Of a stretch of DNA of 6,222 bases, positions 1 through 6,222 are shown piece by piece (positions within the stretch are counted from its first letter, which is position 1; each line of letters starts with the position of its first letter). Under the pieces are notes generated by a model. The model was not told where the DNA came from and did no database searches. It worked only from the letters and a program-made list of their open reading frames with translations. Origin of the DNA: Leucothrix mucor (lineage in GTDB: Bacteria > Pseudomonadota > Gammaproteobacteria > Thiotrichales > Thiotrichaceae); NCBI GenBank assembly GCA_015662325.1, contig DQUJ01000228.1, positions 1 through 6,222 on the forward strand. Reading direction: 5' to 3'. A program made the translations under genes and the position numbers.

Positions 1-1711
1 AAATAACGTAAAGCGCTTCTTCACCCTCTTCGAAATATTCATGTGCCTGCATTAAATTTGCCTGCAATGAGATCGGTGATAATTGCAATCGTTTTGCGGG
101 CATTTCTAATAGATTTATCTCTGTTTCTTGATCATCAACTAATATTTGATCATCTGATTCATCATTCTTTTCAGCACGTTCAGTTTGTATATATTTAGCA
201 AGTTCTGTGACTGGCATTAAACTGGCTATTTTTCCCTCTTCATCATTGATGATGACCCAGTTATTATCACTCTCAATCAATGATTGAGCTTTTTCATTGG
301 TAATTGTCGGTTGATGCCGTTCAAATTTATTATCCAATACACTAGCGACACCCACCGCATGCAATACCTGTGATACAGGATGGGAGGAATAATCCAAACC
401 ATTGGAACGTAACATAGACACAAACAGTGATTGTTTGTTGAACACTTCACTCGCAGTCAATTGTGCAATAACGATGACTAACATGCCGGGCATGATAATG
501 CCGGGATTATAGGTTAGCTCCATGATTGCAGTTAAGGCAGCGAGCGGTGCTTGTAAACTCGCGCCCATCATCGCACCCATTCCTAACAATGCATAAAAGG
601 CAATATGAGACGCTTGAGAACCACTGCCATAGACACTATCTGCGATATAACCGATCGCGCCACCCAGTGTTGCGCCAATAAATAATGCAGGCCCTATCAT
701 CCCCCCCGGAACACCTAAACCGACGCTAACACTGGTGGCTAACAGTTTTAGAAACGCCAGTGCCAAAATTGAACCCAACGTAAACTGCCCCAGTAACGTC
801 ATATTGACGGAATCATAACCGATACCGAGCACCTCTGGCTGGATCAGCGCAATCAAACCAACGATAAAACCTGCCAGCAAAATACGCCACCATATTTCAA
901 TTGCTTGGGTTTTAACCGCTATAAAATTTAGGGTGTGATTAAACAACGCCGCACAAGCACCAACAACGACACCTAATATCAACACAACGGGTAATTCGAT
1001 AAACTTAAATGCCTCTAAAGCTGGCGTAATAAATGCGGGTTCACTGCCTAATACTGAATTGGATAATGCGGTTGCCACCACTGCCGCTAACATCACAGGA
1101 ATAAAACTATGCAGCGTGTATTCCATCATAATCACTTCTAGTGCAAATATAACGCCCGCTAACGGTGTATTAAATGAAGCGGCAATACCTGCCGCCGCAC
1201 CGCTGGCAACTAAAGTACGAATACTATTATTCGGCAGCTTTAATAAATCACCAAACAAACTCGCGGCACTTGCGCCCAAATGCACATGTGGCCCTTCTCG
1301 ACCCACAGAATGCCCGCCAATAATCGCAATCGCTGCTCCAAAGAACTGGAGAAAGAATTCCCGCACGGTTAAATGGCCTTGGTGATACGCCATGCGTTTC
1401 ATCACGCGTGCCACGCCTAATACACGAATACCTTTTGAGTATTTATAAAAAAGTAACGCTAATAAAATACTGGCAATAACAGGAAATAAAAAATGCAATA
1501 ATGAAGTCAGGTCTTCATAGTTTTCAGAACCTGTGCCGGGTAATAAAGCATCTTGGGTGTTTTCAACCAAAAGTCGAAAAAGGACGATCACACCACCCGC
1601 AAGAAAGCCTGTGACTAAACCAAAAAAAGCCAAAGGTATGAGCGCATCCGTTCGTGCTAAACGAAATTGAGTCGCTTCCATCCATTGGTGAATTTTATTC
1701 ATTTTTTGCAT
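1..1711 (-). CDS. ClC-family chloride channel/transporter with C-terminal CBS domains (3' end outside window)
   Basis: Inner-membrane anion channel or H+/Cl- antiporter. I translated the minus strand from ATG at 1711 and found 570 codons open to the window edge, so the stop lies beyond position 1. The ClC core covers about residues 20-425. It has GREGP (137-141, gating Glu139), the following ASGAAAGIAASFNTPLAG stretch (169-186), and a GVPGGMIGPALFIGA filter segment (333-347). A CBS region follows from about 444 to 510. An acidic, Asp/Glu-rich linker (about 511-534) leads to a second CBS domain that is cut by the edge. Val193 sits where E. coli ClcA has the internal proton glutamate (E203). 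The usual GSGIP motif is replaced by KGIRVLG (93-99), so the ion-coupling mode is uncertain. GREGP argues against the fluoride (CLC-F) subgroup. Start is 1711 or the in-frame ATG at 1702; neither has a clear Shine-Dalgarno. It is transcribed divergently from the pqi cluster. Confidence 0.95.
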   Translation of the reverse strand, partial: MQKMNKIHQWMEATQFRLARTDALIPLAFFGLVTGFLAGGVIVLFRLLVENTQDALLPGTGSENYEDLTSLLHFLFPVIASILLALLFYKYSKGIRVLGVARVMKRMAYHQGHLTVREFFLQFFGAAIAIIGGHSVGREGPHVHLGASAASLFGDLLKLPNNSIRTLVASGAAAGIAASFNTPLAGVIFALEVIMMEYTLHSFIPVMLAAVVATALSNSVLGSEPAFITPALEAFKFIELPVVLILGVVVGACAALFNHTLNFIAVKTQAIEIWWRILLAGFIVGLIALIQPEVLGIGYDSVNMTLLGQFTLGSILALAFLKLLATSVSVGLGVPGGMIGPALFIGATLGGAIGYIADSVYGSGSQASHIAFYALLGMGAMMGASLQAPLAALTAIMELTYNPGIIMPGMLVIVIAQLTASEVFNKQSLFVSMLRSNGLDYSSHPVSQVLHAVGVASVLDNKFERHQPTITNEKAQSLIESDNNWVIINDEEGKIASLMPVTELAKYIQTERAEKNDESDDQILVDDQETEINLLEMPAKRLQLSPISLQANLMQAHEYFEEGEEALYVI

Positions 1712-1714
1712 TGG

Positions 1715-1723
1715 TTTTTTTTT
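1715..1723 (-). repeat. Nine-A homopolymer just upstream of the ClC start
   Basis: On the minus strand a run of nine A lies between an upstream ATG (1727-1725) and the ClC ATG (1711-1709). From the upstream ATG the reading frame is only ten codons and ends at TAA. With eight A instead of nine, that ATG would read directly into the ClC frame. The run may be a slippage site, a sequencing-error spot, or simply untranslated leader. Confidence 0.5.
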
Positions 1724-1763
1724 GCATGCTTATTACTCTAAGGTCTCACTCTGTGAAAGTACT

Positions 1764-1775
1764 TTATTCAAATAA
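1764..1775. promoter_or_regulatory. Short inverted repeat, possible operator
   Basis: TTATT and AATAA flank a CA centre, giving perfect 5-base arms in the middle of the divergent gap. Such a site could bind a regulator acting on both genes. However, arms this short made only of A and T arise readily by chance in AT-rich DNA, so this is a weak candidate. Confidence 0.15.
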
Positions 1776-1786
1776 GATACAAGATT

Positions 1787-1814
1787 TTAACATCAATTTC
1801 TGTCAAAATATTAA
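1787..1814 (+). promoter_or_regulatory. Candidate sigma-70 promoter for the pqi cluster
   Basis: TTAACA at 1787-1792 matches the -35 consensus at five of six bases. After a 16-base spacer, TATTAA at 1809-1814 matches the -10 consensus at four of six. Transcription would begin near 1820-1822, leaving only about 7-9 bases before the ATG at 1829, so the mRNA would be nearly leaderless. That fits the lack of a Shine-Dalgarno there, but the match is modest and other promoters are possible. Confidence 0.25.
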
Positions 1815-1828
1815 ACCTAATCAATAGA

Positions 1829-2497
1829 ATGTCTATCATGTCATCAAACCAAGCCACACAACAAGTGACAAGCCAACACCCTACTTTTACACGTATGGCA
1901 TGTCCTGACTGTGACCTTTTGCAAACCTTACCGATGCTCTCTATTAATGAAAGTGCAAAGTGTATACGCTGTGATGCCACACTGTTTAAAAACAAGAAGA
2001 ACTCGGTTGATAGGAGCCTCGCGTTTGCAATTACAGGGCTTATTCTATTTGTTCTTGCCAACCTATTCCCATTAATTTCATTAAAGGCCATGGGGGTTAC
2101 ACAAGATGGTACTTTATTGTCCACAGCAGTTTCATTAGTACAAGCAGAAAGACCCTTACTAGGCATTTTGATTTTTCTCACCACTATTTTCTTTCCCGCA
2201 TTTACATTAATTGGAACGATTACCATTTTAATTCAGGTAAAAACGGATCGTTTAAATACAATGACTGCCCCCTTGTTTCGTTTTTTACACAGTACCGACG
2301 CGTGGAGTATGTTAGAAATTTTCATGCTAGCCGTACTGGTTGCAGTCGTAAAATTGGGAGATTTAGCCGATGTTATTTTTGGCATTTCACTGTTTGCATT
2401 TTGTTTATTGATATTGGCACTCACCTTGCTGAGTTATTCACTGAACCCGCATGATGTGTGGAATAAATTGAGAGATTCCGAGGGGTGTAGAATATGA
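1829..2497 (+). CDS. pqiA: PqiA-family inner-membrane protein, first (N-terminal-type) domain
   Basis: This 222-residue protein is one PqiA domain. PqiA proteins are inner-membrane partners of MCE-domain tunnels such as PqiB and LetB and are linked to lipid transport and envelope stress. A cytoplasmic zinc-ribbon-like region has two CxxC pairs (Cys25/Cys28 and Cys45/Cys48). Four hydrophobic segments follow at roughly 63-85, 108-138, 158-178 and 182-204. The family hallmark WSMLEIFMLAVLVAVVKLGD lies at 159-178. E. coli PqiA is about 417 residues and has two such units; this gene has one and the next gene supplies the other. ATG at 1829 is the first possible start; ATG at 1838 is in frame and cannot be excluded, and neither has a good ribosome-binding site. 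The stop codon overlaps the next start as ATGA, which implies translational coupling. Confidence 0.93.
   Translation: MSIMSSNQATQQVTSQHPTFTRMACPDCDLLQTLPMLSINESAKCIRCDATLFKNKKNSVDRSLAFAITGLILFVLANLFPLISLKAMGVTQDGTLLSTAVSLVQAERPLLGILIFLTTIFFPAFTLIGTITILIQVKTDRLNTMTAPLFRFLHSTDAWSMLEIFMLAVLVAVVKLGDLADVIFGISLFAFCLLILALTLLSYSLNPHDVWNKLRDSEGCRI
2480..2485 (+). promoter_or_regulatory. Ribosome binding site of the second pqiA gene
   Basis: GAGGGG ends eight bases before the ATG at 2494, a good Shine-Dalgarno at normal spacing. It lies inside the 3' end of the first pqiA gene and fixes the start of the second. It is the only clear Shine-Dalgarno among the starts in this window. Confidence 0.7.
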
Positions 2498-3249
2498 CAA
2501 GCATAACAAAAGCTACAACCTCCTCGACATCAACGACATCAAAAACAGCACTGGAAGAAAATCTTATTTCGTGTCATTTTTGCCATACTTTATGTCAGTT
2601 ACCCGACGTTAGCGACAATAAGAAACAAGAAGAAAATATAAAAAAAACGGAATTACGCTGTCCTTGTTGTCAATCTGTTATCCATTCAAGAATCCCAAAC
2701 AGCCTGAGTAGAACATGGGCATTATTGATCGCGGCTATTATTTTATATATTCCCGCTAATACCTTACCCATTATGACCGTGGTTTTATGGGGTGATGGTC
2801 AGCCCGACACCATCATCAGCGGGGTTGTACATTTACTTAATGGTGGCATGTGGCCATTAGCGTTAGTAATCTTTATTGCAAGTATCTTTATTCCGATCCT
2901 CAAATTATTTATACTCACAGGCTTAATGATCAGCATTCATTTTAAAATACGCTGGAAACCAAAAGACCGTACCCTGTTGTATCGTATAACAGAATTTGTC
3001 GGCCGATGGTCGATGGTCGATATTTTTGTCATTGGTATTTTGGTGACTCTGGTACAATTCGGCAATACTGCAAGTATCAGCCCTGGTTTGGGTTCGTTAT
3101 CATTTGCGGCAGTGGTTATACTCACCATGTTTGCGGCGCATACGTTTGATCCGCGTTTGATATGGGATGCTATCCAAGATAAACCGATACAAGATAAACA
3201 GATGAATCAGCAAGCAGATAAAGAAAACAATACAGAGAAAATGGGCTAA
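2494..3249 (+). CDS. pqiA: PqiA-family inner-membrane protein, second domain
   Basis: This 251-residue protein is the second PqiA unit, presumably pairing with the preceding protein to form the equivalent of the fused two-domain PqiA. After a Ser/Thr-rich N-terminus of about 20 residues it has a zinc-ribbon-like region with CHFC (Cys27/Cys30) and CPCC (Cys56/Cys59), plus extra cysteines at 34 and 58. Hydrophobic segments lie at about 73-97, 118-147, 171-190 and 201-216. The hallmarks are IPANTLPIMTV (86-96), the GMWPLALVIF segment (118-127) and RWSMVDIFVIGILVTLVQFG (171-190). The tail beyond about 225 is hydrophilic and includes a short QDKPI-type duplication (a ten-base repeat at 3175 and 3190). 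The protein is clearly diverged from its neighbour, so the pair is not a recent duplication. The ATGA overlap and strong ribosome-binding site support the start. PqiB follows after 17 bases. Confidence 0.93.
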   Translation: MTSITKATTSSTSTTSKTALEENLISCHFCHTLCQLPDVSDNKKQEENIKKTELRCPCCQSVIHSRIPNSLSRTWALLIAAIILYIPANTLPIMTVVLWGDGQPDTIISGVVHLLNGGMWPLALVIFIASIFIPILKLFILTGLMISIHFKIRWKPKDRTLLYRITEFVGRWSMVDIFVIGILVTLVQFGNTASISPGLGSLSFAAVVILTMFAAHTFDPRLIWDAIQDKPIQDKQMNQQADKENNTEKMG

Positions 3250-3266
3250 GAGACGACAACAAACGC

Positions 3267-5123
3267 ATGACAAATCAAGAATACCCTACGGCGCAGATCA
3301 GCCCTAAATCGCGCCTCTCACTTATTTGGATTATCCCCATCACGGCGGCCTTAATCGGTGGCTGGTTAGTGTTCAAATATTACAGCGAACGTGGCACATT
3401 TATCACTATTACCTTCGATCAAGCCTCTGGCATCGAAGCGAAAAAAACACCGATTCGCTATAAAAATGTCGAGATAGGAAAAGTCCGCAAACTGCGTCTG
3501 AGCTCCGATCTTACTAAAGCCAAAGTCACCGCCGAAATTTACCCCGAAATGGCAGAACATCTTAGTGCCAACACCCGTTTTTGGGTGGTTAAACCACGCC
3601 TTACTTTTCAAGGAATTAGTGGTTTAGACACGCTACTTTCGGGTGTTTACATCGGCATGGACCCAGGTGAATTATTAAATGATGAAGACAAACCCGATGA
3701 TCTACAAAACGAATACTCAGGGCTGGCTACTCCGCCTACCATAACCACTGGCGAAAAAGGAACTGCATTAACTTTAAATACAAATAATCTAGGTTCTTTA
3801 GATGTAGGTTCGCCCCTTTATTACCATAAGATCAATGTCGGTGAAGTCACGGGTTATCGACTCAATAAAGAAAACGACAGTGTCGATATTTCTATTTATG
3901 TTCATTCCCCCTACCACGAAAAAATCAAAACCAATTCACGTTTTTGGAATGTTAGCGGGCTAGAACTGGAACTGACGGCTGGCGGCGTGACAGCTCGTTT
4001 AGAGTCACTCACATCCTTGCTGATTGGAGGTATTGCCTTTGATACACCCGATGATGAATTTGGACACGAATTAAATGATTCTAATATTAAATTTACACTT
4101 TATGATTCATTCAAATTAGCCGACGATGATACCCAACACATTAATAAACTCTTTTATGTAATGTATTTTGAAGATACCTTACACGGTTTAAGTAAAGATT
4201 CTGTCATCGAATACGGTGGTGTAAAAATAGGTAAAGTAGAAAATATTTTGCTCGAATCTTCCGATGAAAGTACCCGTATAAAAACACTCGTAAAGGCGTC
4301 TTTCCGTATTGATAGTTTTTCACCGCTTGGCGACAAAGAAGAAGCCGAACAAACAATTAAAAACTTAGTAAGTGATGGCTTACAAGCACAGTTAACCGTC
4401 GATAGTTTAATCACGGGTGCGCAATACATCTCACTTAACATGGCGAAGAATTCCAGCAAAAACAAAAAAACAACTGAGGTATTTGCATTGATGCCTACCA
4501 GTATGCGCCATGCCGCTGTTTTTCCCACTAAAAACGCTCAAATGACCTTATTAAATTTTGATGCAGGAGAAATCACCGCGGAATTAAATAAAGCCATTTC
4601 TAGCGTAACGGCACTGATCAATTCTAAAGATGTAAAGAAAACAATTAAAGGACTCGCATCTACCGCAGAAAGCATCAGCAAAATCACCAATAAACTTAAT
4701 AATAAAGGTTTCTCTGGCGAACTTGTAAAAACCCTCACAGCGGCACAGAAAACCACGGCTGAAATCAGCCTATTAATGCAAGATACACGTCAAACGATGC
4801 GCACTATTACTAACGTTAGTAATAAATTGCAAAAAGATGCCAGCGTCACCATGCGTACGATTAGCAATGTCAGTAACAAGTTACAAAAAGATGCCAGTCA
4901 TACAATGAAAACGGTTAATAATGTGAGTAATAAATTACAGCGTGATACCAGTAAAACATTGGCAACACTCAATAAAGGCTTAAAAAGCACGCTCAGCGAA
5001 GACTCTGCATTGCAATATAAAGTACAACAATTACTCAATGAGTTAAGCGAAGCTTCCAATTCATTTTCTGTGTTAGCAGACACGATTCAACGCAAACCAA
5101 ATTCGGTTATTTTTGGCAAGTAA
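3267..5123 (+). CDS. pqiB: PqiB: membrane-anchored, three-MCE-domain intermembrane transport protein
   Basis: PqiB forms a hexameric periplasmic tunnel thought to carry lipids between the inner and outer membranes. At 618 residues it has a short cytoplasmic N-terminus, one membrane anchor (about 17-36, in the typical context SLIWIIPITAALIGGWLV), and three MCE domains at about 43-134, 162-262 and 292-395. Each starts with the family pattern of a beta strand followed by a Gly-containing (K/G)-V-x-(I/V)-G-(K/E)-V turn: IRYKNVEIGKV, LYYHKINVGEV and IEYGGVKIGKV. From about 430 the protein is a long predicted helix, equivalent to the coiled-coil needle of E. coli PqiB. It includes three 18-residue repeats at 510-563. 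E. coli PqiB is, from memory, 546 residues, so this one is about 70 longer. Three MCE domains and the neighbouring pqiC identify PqiB rather than single-domain MlaD or seven-domain LetB. The Shine-Dalgarno is weak (AAGAGA, 13 bases upstream). Confidence 0.95.
   Translation: MTNQEYPTAQISPKSRLSLIWIIPITAALIGGWLVFKYYSERGTFITITFDQASGIEAKKTPIRYKNVEIGKVRKLRLSSDLTKAKVTAEIYPEMAEHLSANTRFWVVKPRLTFQGISGLDTLLSGVYIGMDPGELLNDEDKPDDLQNEYSGLATPPTITTGEKGTALTLNTNNLGSLDVGSPLYYHKINVGEVTGYRLNKENDSVDISIYVHSPYHEKIKTNSRFWNVSGLELELTAGGVTARLESLTSLLIGGIAFDTPDDEFGHELNDSNIKFTLYDSFKLADDDTQHINKLFYVMYFEDTLHGLSKDSVIEYGGVKIGKVENILLESSDESTRIKTLVKASFRIDSFSPLGDKEEAEQTIKNLVSDGLQAQLTVDSLITGAQYISLNMAKNSSKNKKTTEVFALMPTSMRHAAVFPTKNAQMTLLNFDAGEITAELNKAISSVTALINSKDVKKTIKGLASTAESISKITNKLNNKGFSGELVKTLTAAQKTTAEISLLMQDTRQTMRTITNVSNKLQKDASVTMRTISNVSNKLQKDASHTMKTVNNVSNKLQRDTSKTLATLNKGLKSTLSEDSALQYKVQQLLNELSEASNSFSVLADTIQRKPNSVIFGK
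4794..4955 (+). repeat. Three tandem 54-bp (18-residue) repeats in pqiB
   Basis: Units lie at 4794-4847, 4848-4901 and 4902-4955, coding residues 510-527, 528-545 and 546-563. The shared core is T-M-(R/K)-T followed by NVSNKLQ and (K/R)-D. Units 1 and 2 share 16 of 18 residues but only about 40 of 54 bases, with nine codons differing silently. Unit 3 shares 12 of 18 residues with either. A degraded continuation beginning T-L-A-T follows from 4956. Eighteen residues make five turns of an ideal alpha helix, so each unit keeps the same face toward its partners in the needle. Confidence 0.9.
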
Positions 5124-5150
5124 TCTATTATCCTAATTCTGGCAATAACA

Positions 5151-5756
5151 ATGAAACATACATTACAGTGGCTATTTTCTATTAGTTTAATCGTGGGTTT
5201 AAGCGCCTGCGGTGGCACCTCTATGACCTTAGGAAACGCCGGAAAGAATCTAGGAGGCACACGTTTTTATTCATTAACTTCGTTATCTCCTACTGCTACA
5301 AACAACAGTACAAAACGTATCGGCGTGGGGCCTTTATCCATCCCGCGCTTATTAAATCGCCCGCAAATTATCACGCGTAAAAACAATACTGAAATTGATA
5401 TGGCAGAGATGCATCAATGGGGCGGGTCATATAAAGAAGAACTCATGCAAGTGATGATTGATAACTTATCGACATTACTTAAAACCGAAAATATCGAAGA
5501 ATACCCGTGGAAGTTCTCGTTTAAGCCGCATTATCAAGTACGCATTGATATCGAACGATTCGATGGTCAAATAGGTAAAAATGTCATCTTAAAAGCGCGC
5601 TGGCGCTTACTTAATAACAATAAAGAAGTACTGGTGAAACGTGCCTTTATCACAACAGCTGTTGCAGGTAATAGTTATAACCATTACGTTAAAGCACAAA
5701 GTGAAACACTTGCTATTTTTAGTCGGAAAATTGCGGATGAAATTCATAAGCGTTAA
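5151..5756 (+). CDS. pqiC: PqiC-like outer-membrane lipoprotein (ABC-type transport auxiliary family, formerly DUF330)
   Basis: This 201-residue lipoprotein is the outer-membrane partner of the PqiB tunnel. The signal peptide has a KH start and a hydrophobic core (5-17), and it ends in the lipobox LSAC with Cys20 as the lipidated residue. Residue +2 is Gly rather than Asp, so by the Lol sorting rule it should go to the outer membrane. The auxiliary domain spans about 37-196, with RFYSLTSLSP at the first strand, RLLNRPQIITR (67-76, with the family's Arg-Pro-Gln-Ile core), and an amphipathic QWGGSYKEELMQVMIDNL region (89-106) matching the W-x-x-x-L-x-x-x-x-x-x-x-x-L pattern of the family. Length is close to E. 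coli PqiC (about 187). It starts 27 bases after pqiB with no good Shine-Dalgarno; the signal peptide beginning right at this ATG supports the start. Confidence 0.92.
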   Translation: MKHTLQWLFSISLIVGLSACGGTSMTLGNAGKNLGGTRFYSLTSLSPTATNNSTKRIGVGPLSIPRLLNRPQIITRKNNTEIDMAEMHQWGGSYKEELMQVMIDNLSTLLKTENIEEYPWKFSFKPHYQVRIDIERFDGQIGKNVILKARWRLLNNNKEVLVKRAFITTAVAGNSYNHYVKAQSETLAIFSRKIADEIHKR

Positions 5757-5783
5757 TTTTGTTAACCTAAGTTCTCATAACAC

Positions 5784-6222
5784 ATGAGCAATATTCTCAT
5801 CAGCGCCTGCTTATTAGGGAAACCCGTACGTTACGATAGCAAACATTCATTAATAGAACACCCGCTAATCAAACAGTGGCAACAGCAAAACCGTTTAATC
5901 CCACTTTGCCCCGAAGTTGAAGGGGGTTTACCCATTCCACGTGCACCTGCTGAAATTATCAACGCATCCCTTATCCTTAATACTAACAATCAAGATGTGA
6001 CGCACGCCTTTATTTTGGGTGCGCAAAAAACATTACAAGCCGTAAAAGATAATCACTGTACTGTCGCCATCCTAACGGAAAGAAGCCCTTCTTGCGGCAG
6101 CCATGAGATATACGATGGTCACTTTAGCCGAACCATAAAGAGGGGAATGGGGGTAACTACTCAGCTTTTAAAAGACAATGGTATTGAGGTATTTAATCAA
6201 TATGAAATTGAAGCAGTAGAAG
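5784..6222 (+). CDS. DUF523 (YbbK/TudS-like) protein, 3' end outside window
   Basis: I translated from ATG at 5784 and found 146 codons open to the window edge. DUF523 proteins are usually about 140-170 residues, so nearly the whole protein is present. The family motifs are visible: SACLLGKPVRYD (7-18, Cys9), CPEVEGGLPIPRAPAE (42-57, Cys42), and ERSPSCGSHEIYDGHF (99-114, Cys104), then GMGVTTQLL. A further cysteine is at 92. In the family member TudS, a thiouracil desulfurase, three cysteines bind a [4Fe-4S] cluster. Cys9, Cys42 and Cys104 are the likely equivalents here, so this is probably a small cytoplasmic iron-sulfur protein; its substrate cannot be told from sequence. It starts 27 bases after pqiC with no terminator between them, so it may be co-transcribed. 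No Shine-Dalgarno is evident. Confidence 0.9.
   Translation, partial: MSNILISACLLGKPVRYDSKHSLIEHPLIKQWQQQNRLIPLCPEVEGGLPIPRAPAEIINASLILNTNNQDVTHAFILGAQKTLQAVKDNHCTVAILTERSPSCGSHEIYDGHFSRTIKRGMGVTTQLLKDNGIEVFNQYEIEAVE

Larger units (their letters stand above)
1712..1828. other. AT-rich divergent intergenic region
   Basis: This 117-base gap separates the divergent ClC and pqi genes, so it should hold promoters for both strands. I see a moderate sigma-70-like candidate for the plus strand (listed separately) and only poor matches for the minus strand. It contains no ORF of note, no tRNA and no terminator hairpin. I could not recognise a SoxS box, although pqiAB of E. coli belongs to the SoxRS regulon. 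Confidence 0.7.

Noticed and set aside
701..707. Run of seven C (G on the coding strand) within the ClC gene
   Set aside because: It encodes the Pro-Gly-Gly of the conserved filter segment in the correct frame. The length is too short to argue for phase variation.
1059..1385. Open frame of 108 codons on the plus strand
   Set aside because: It lies antisense within the clear ClC coding sequence and has a low-complexity, family-less translation.
1768..2226. 152-codon minus-strand open frame overlapping the first pqiA and the intergenic region
   Set aside because: It is the complement of a well-supported PqiA gene. The translation has no recognisable domain.
3004..3021. 7-bp tandem repeat CGATGGT (about 2.5 copies)
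   Set aside because: It encodes the conserved GRWSMVDIF motif of PqiA in frame, so codon constraint explains it. The copy number is too low to suggest phase variation.
3585..3597. Perfect inverted repeat GTGGTT-A-AACCAC
   Set aside because: It falls in the conserved FWVVKPR stretch of the first MCE domain of PqiB. It is short and lacks a T-run, so it is neither terminator nor convincing operator.
4154..4528. Minus-strand open frame of 124 codons inside pqiB
   Set aside because: It is antisense to the third MCE domain and shows no family motifs or start signals.
5757..5783. Possible terminator between pqiC and the DUF523 gene (GTTAAC palindrome)
   Set aside because: There is no GC-rich stem and no following T-run, and the palindrome is only six bases.

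Overview
The window looks like chromosomal DNA of a moderately AT-rich gammaproteobacterium. Every gene is of a type common in Gram-negative bacteria, and the complete pqi cluster with an outer-membrane lipoprotein requires a double-membrane cell. I cannot name the genus from the sequence. There are no RNA genes, insertion sequences, CRISPR arrays or phage genes.

Layout. Positions 1-1711 (minus strand, running off the left edge) encode a ClC-family chloride channel/transporter with a cytoplasmic tail carrying CBS domains. A 117-base AT-rich gap (1712-1828) separates it from a plus-strand cluster reading away from it: two half-size PqiA membrane proteins (1829-2497 and 2494-3249, overlapping as ATGA), a three-MCE-domain PqiB (3267-5123), and a PqiC lipoprotein (5151-5756). 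These are followed by a DUF523 protein (5784 to the right edge, 3' end probably just outside). Gaps within the plus-strand cluster are -4, 17, 27 and 27 bases with no visible terminator, so the five genes could be one transcript.

How they work together. PqiA, PqiB and PqiC are established as an intermembrane lipid-transport type system: PqiA in the inner membrane, PqiB as an MCE tunnel anchored in the inner membrane and spanning the periplasm, and PqiC as its outer-membrane lipoprotein partner. Here the two PqiA domains, fused in E. coli, are separate genes. The PqiB C-terminal helical region carries an 18-residue tandem repeat and the protein is longer than E. coli PqiB. The DUF523 protein has the three conserved cysteine motifs of its family, which includes the iron-sulfur thiouracil desulfurase TudS; a link to lipid transport is not evident. 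The ClC protein has the gating glutamate but not the internal proton-pathway glutamate or the usual GSGIP motif.

I do not see a wholly undescribed system. The most notable points are the PqiB repeat array, the split pqiA, the unusual ClC residues, and a nine-A run at the ClC start that puts the best-placed upstream ATG out of frame.
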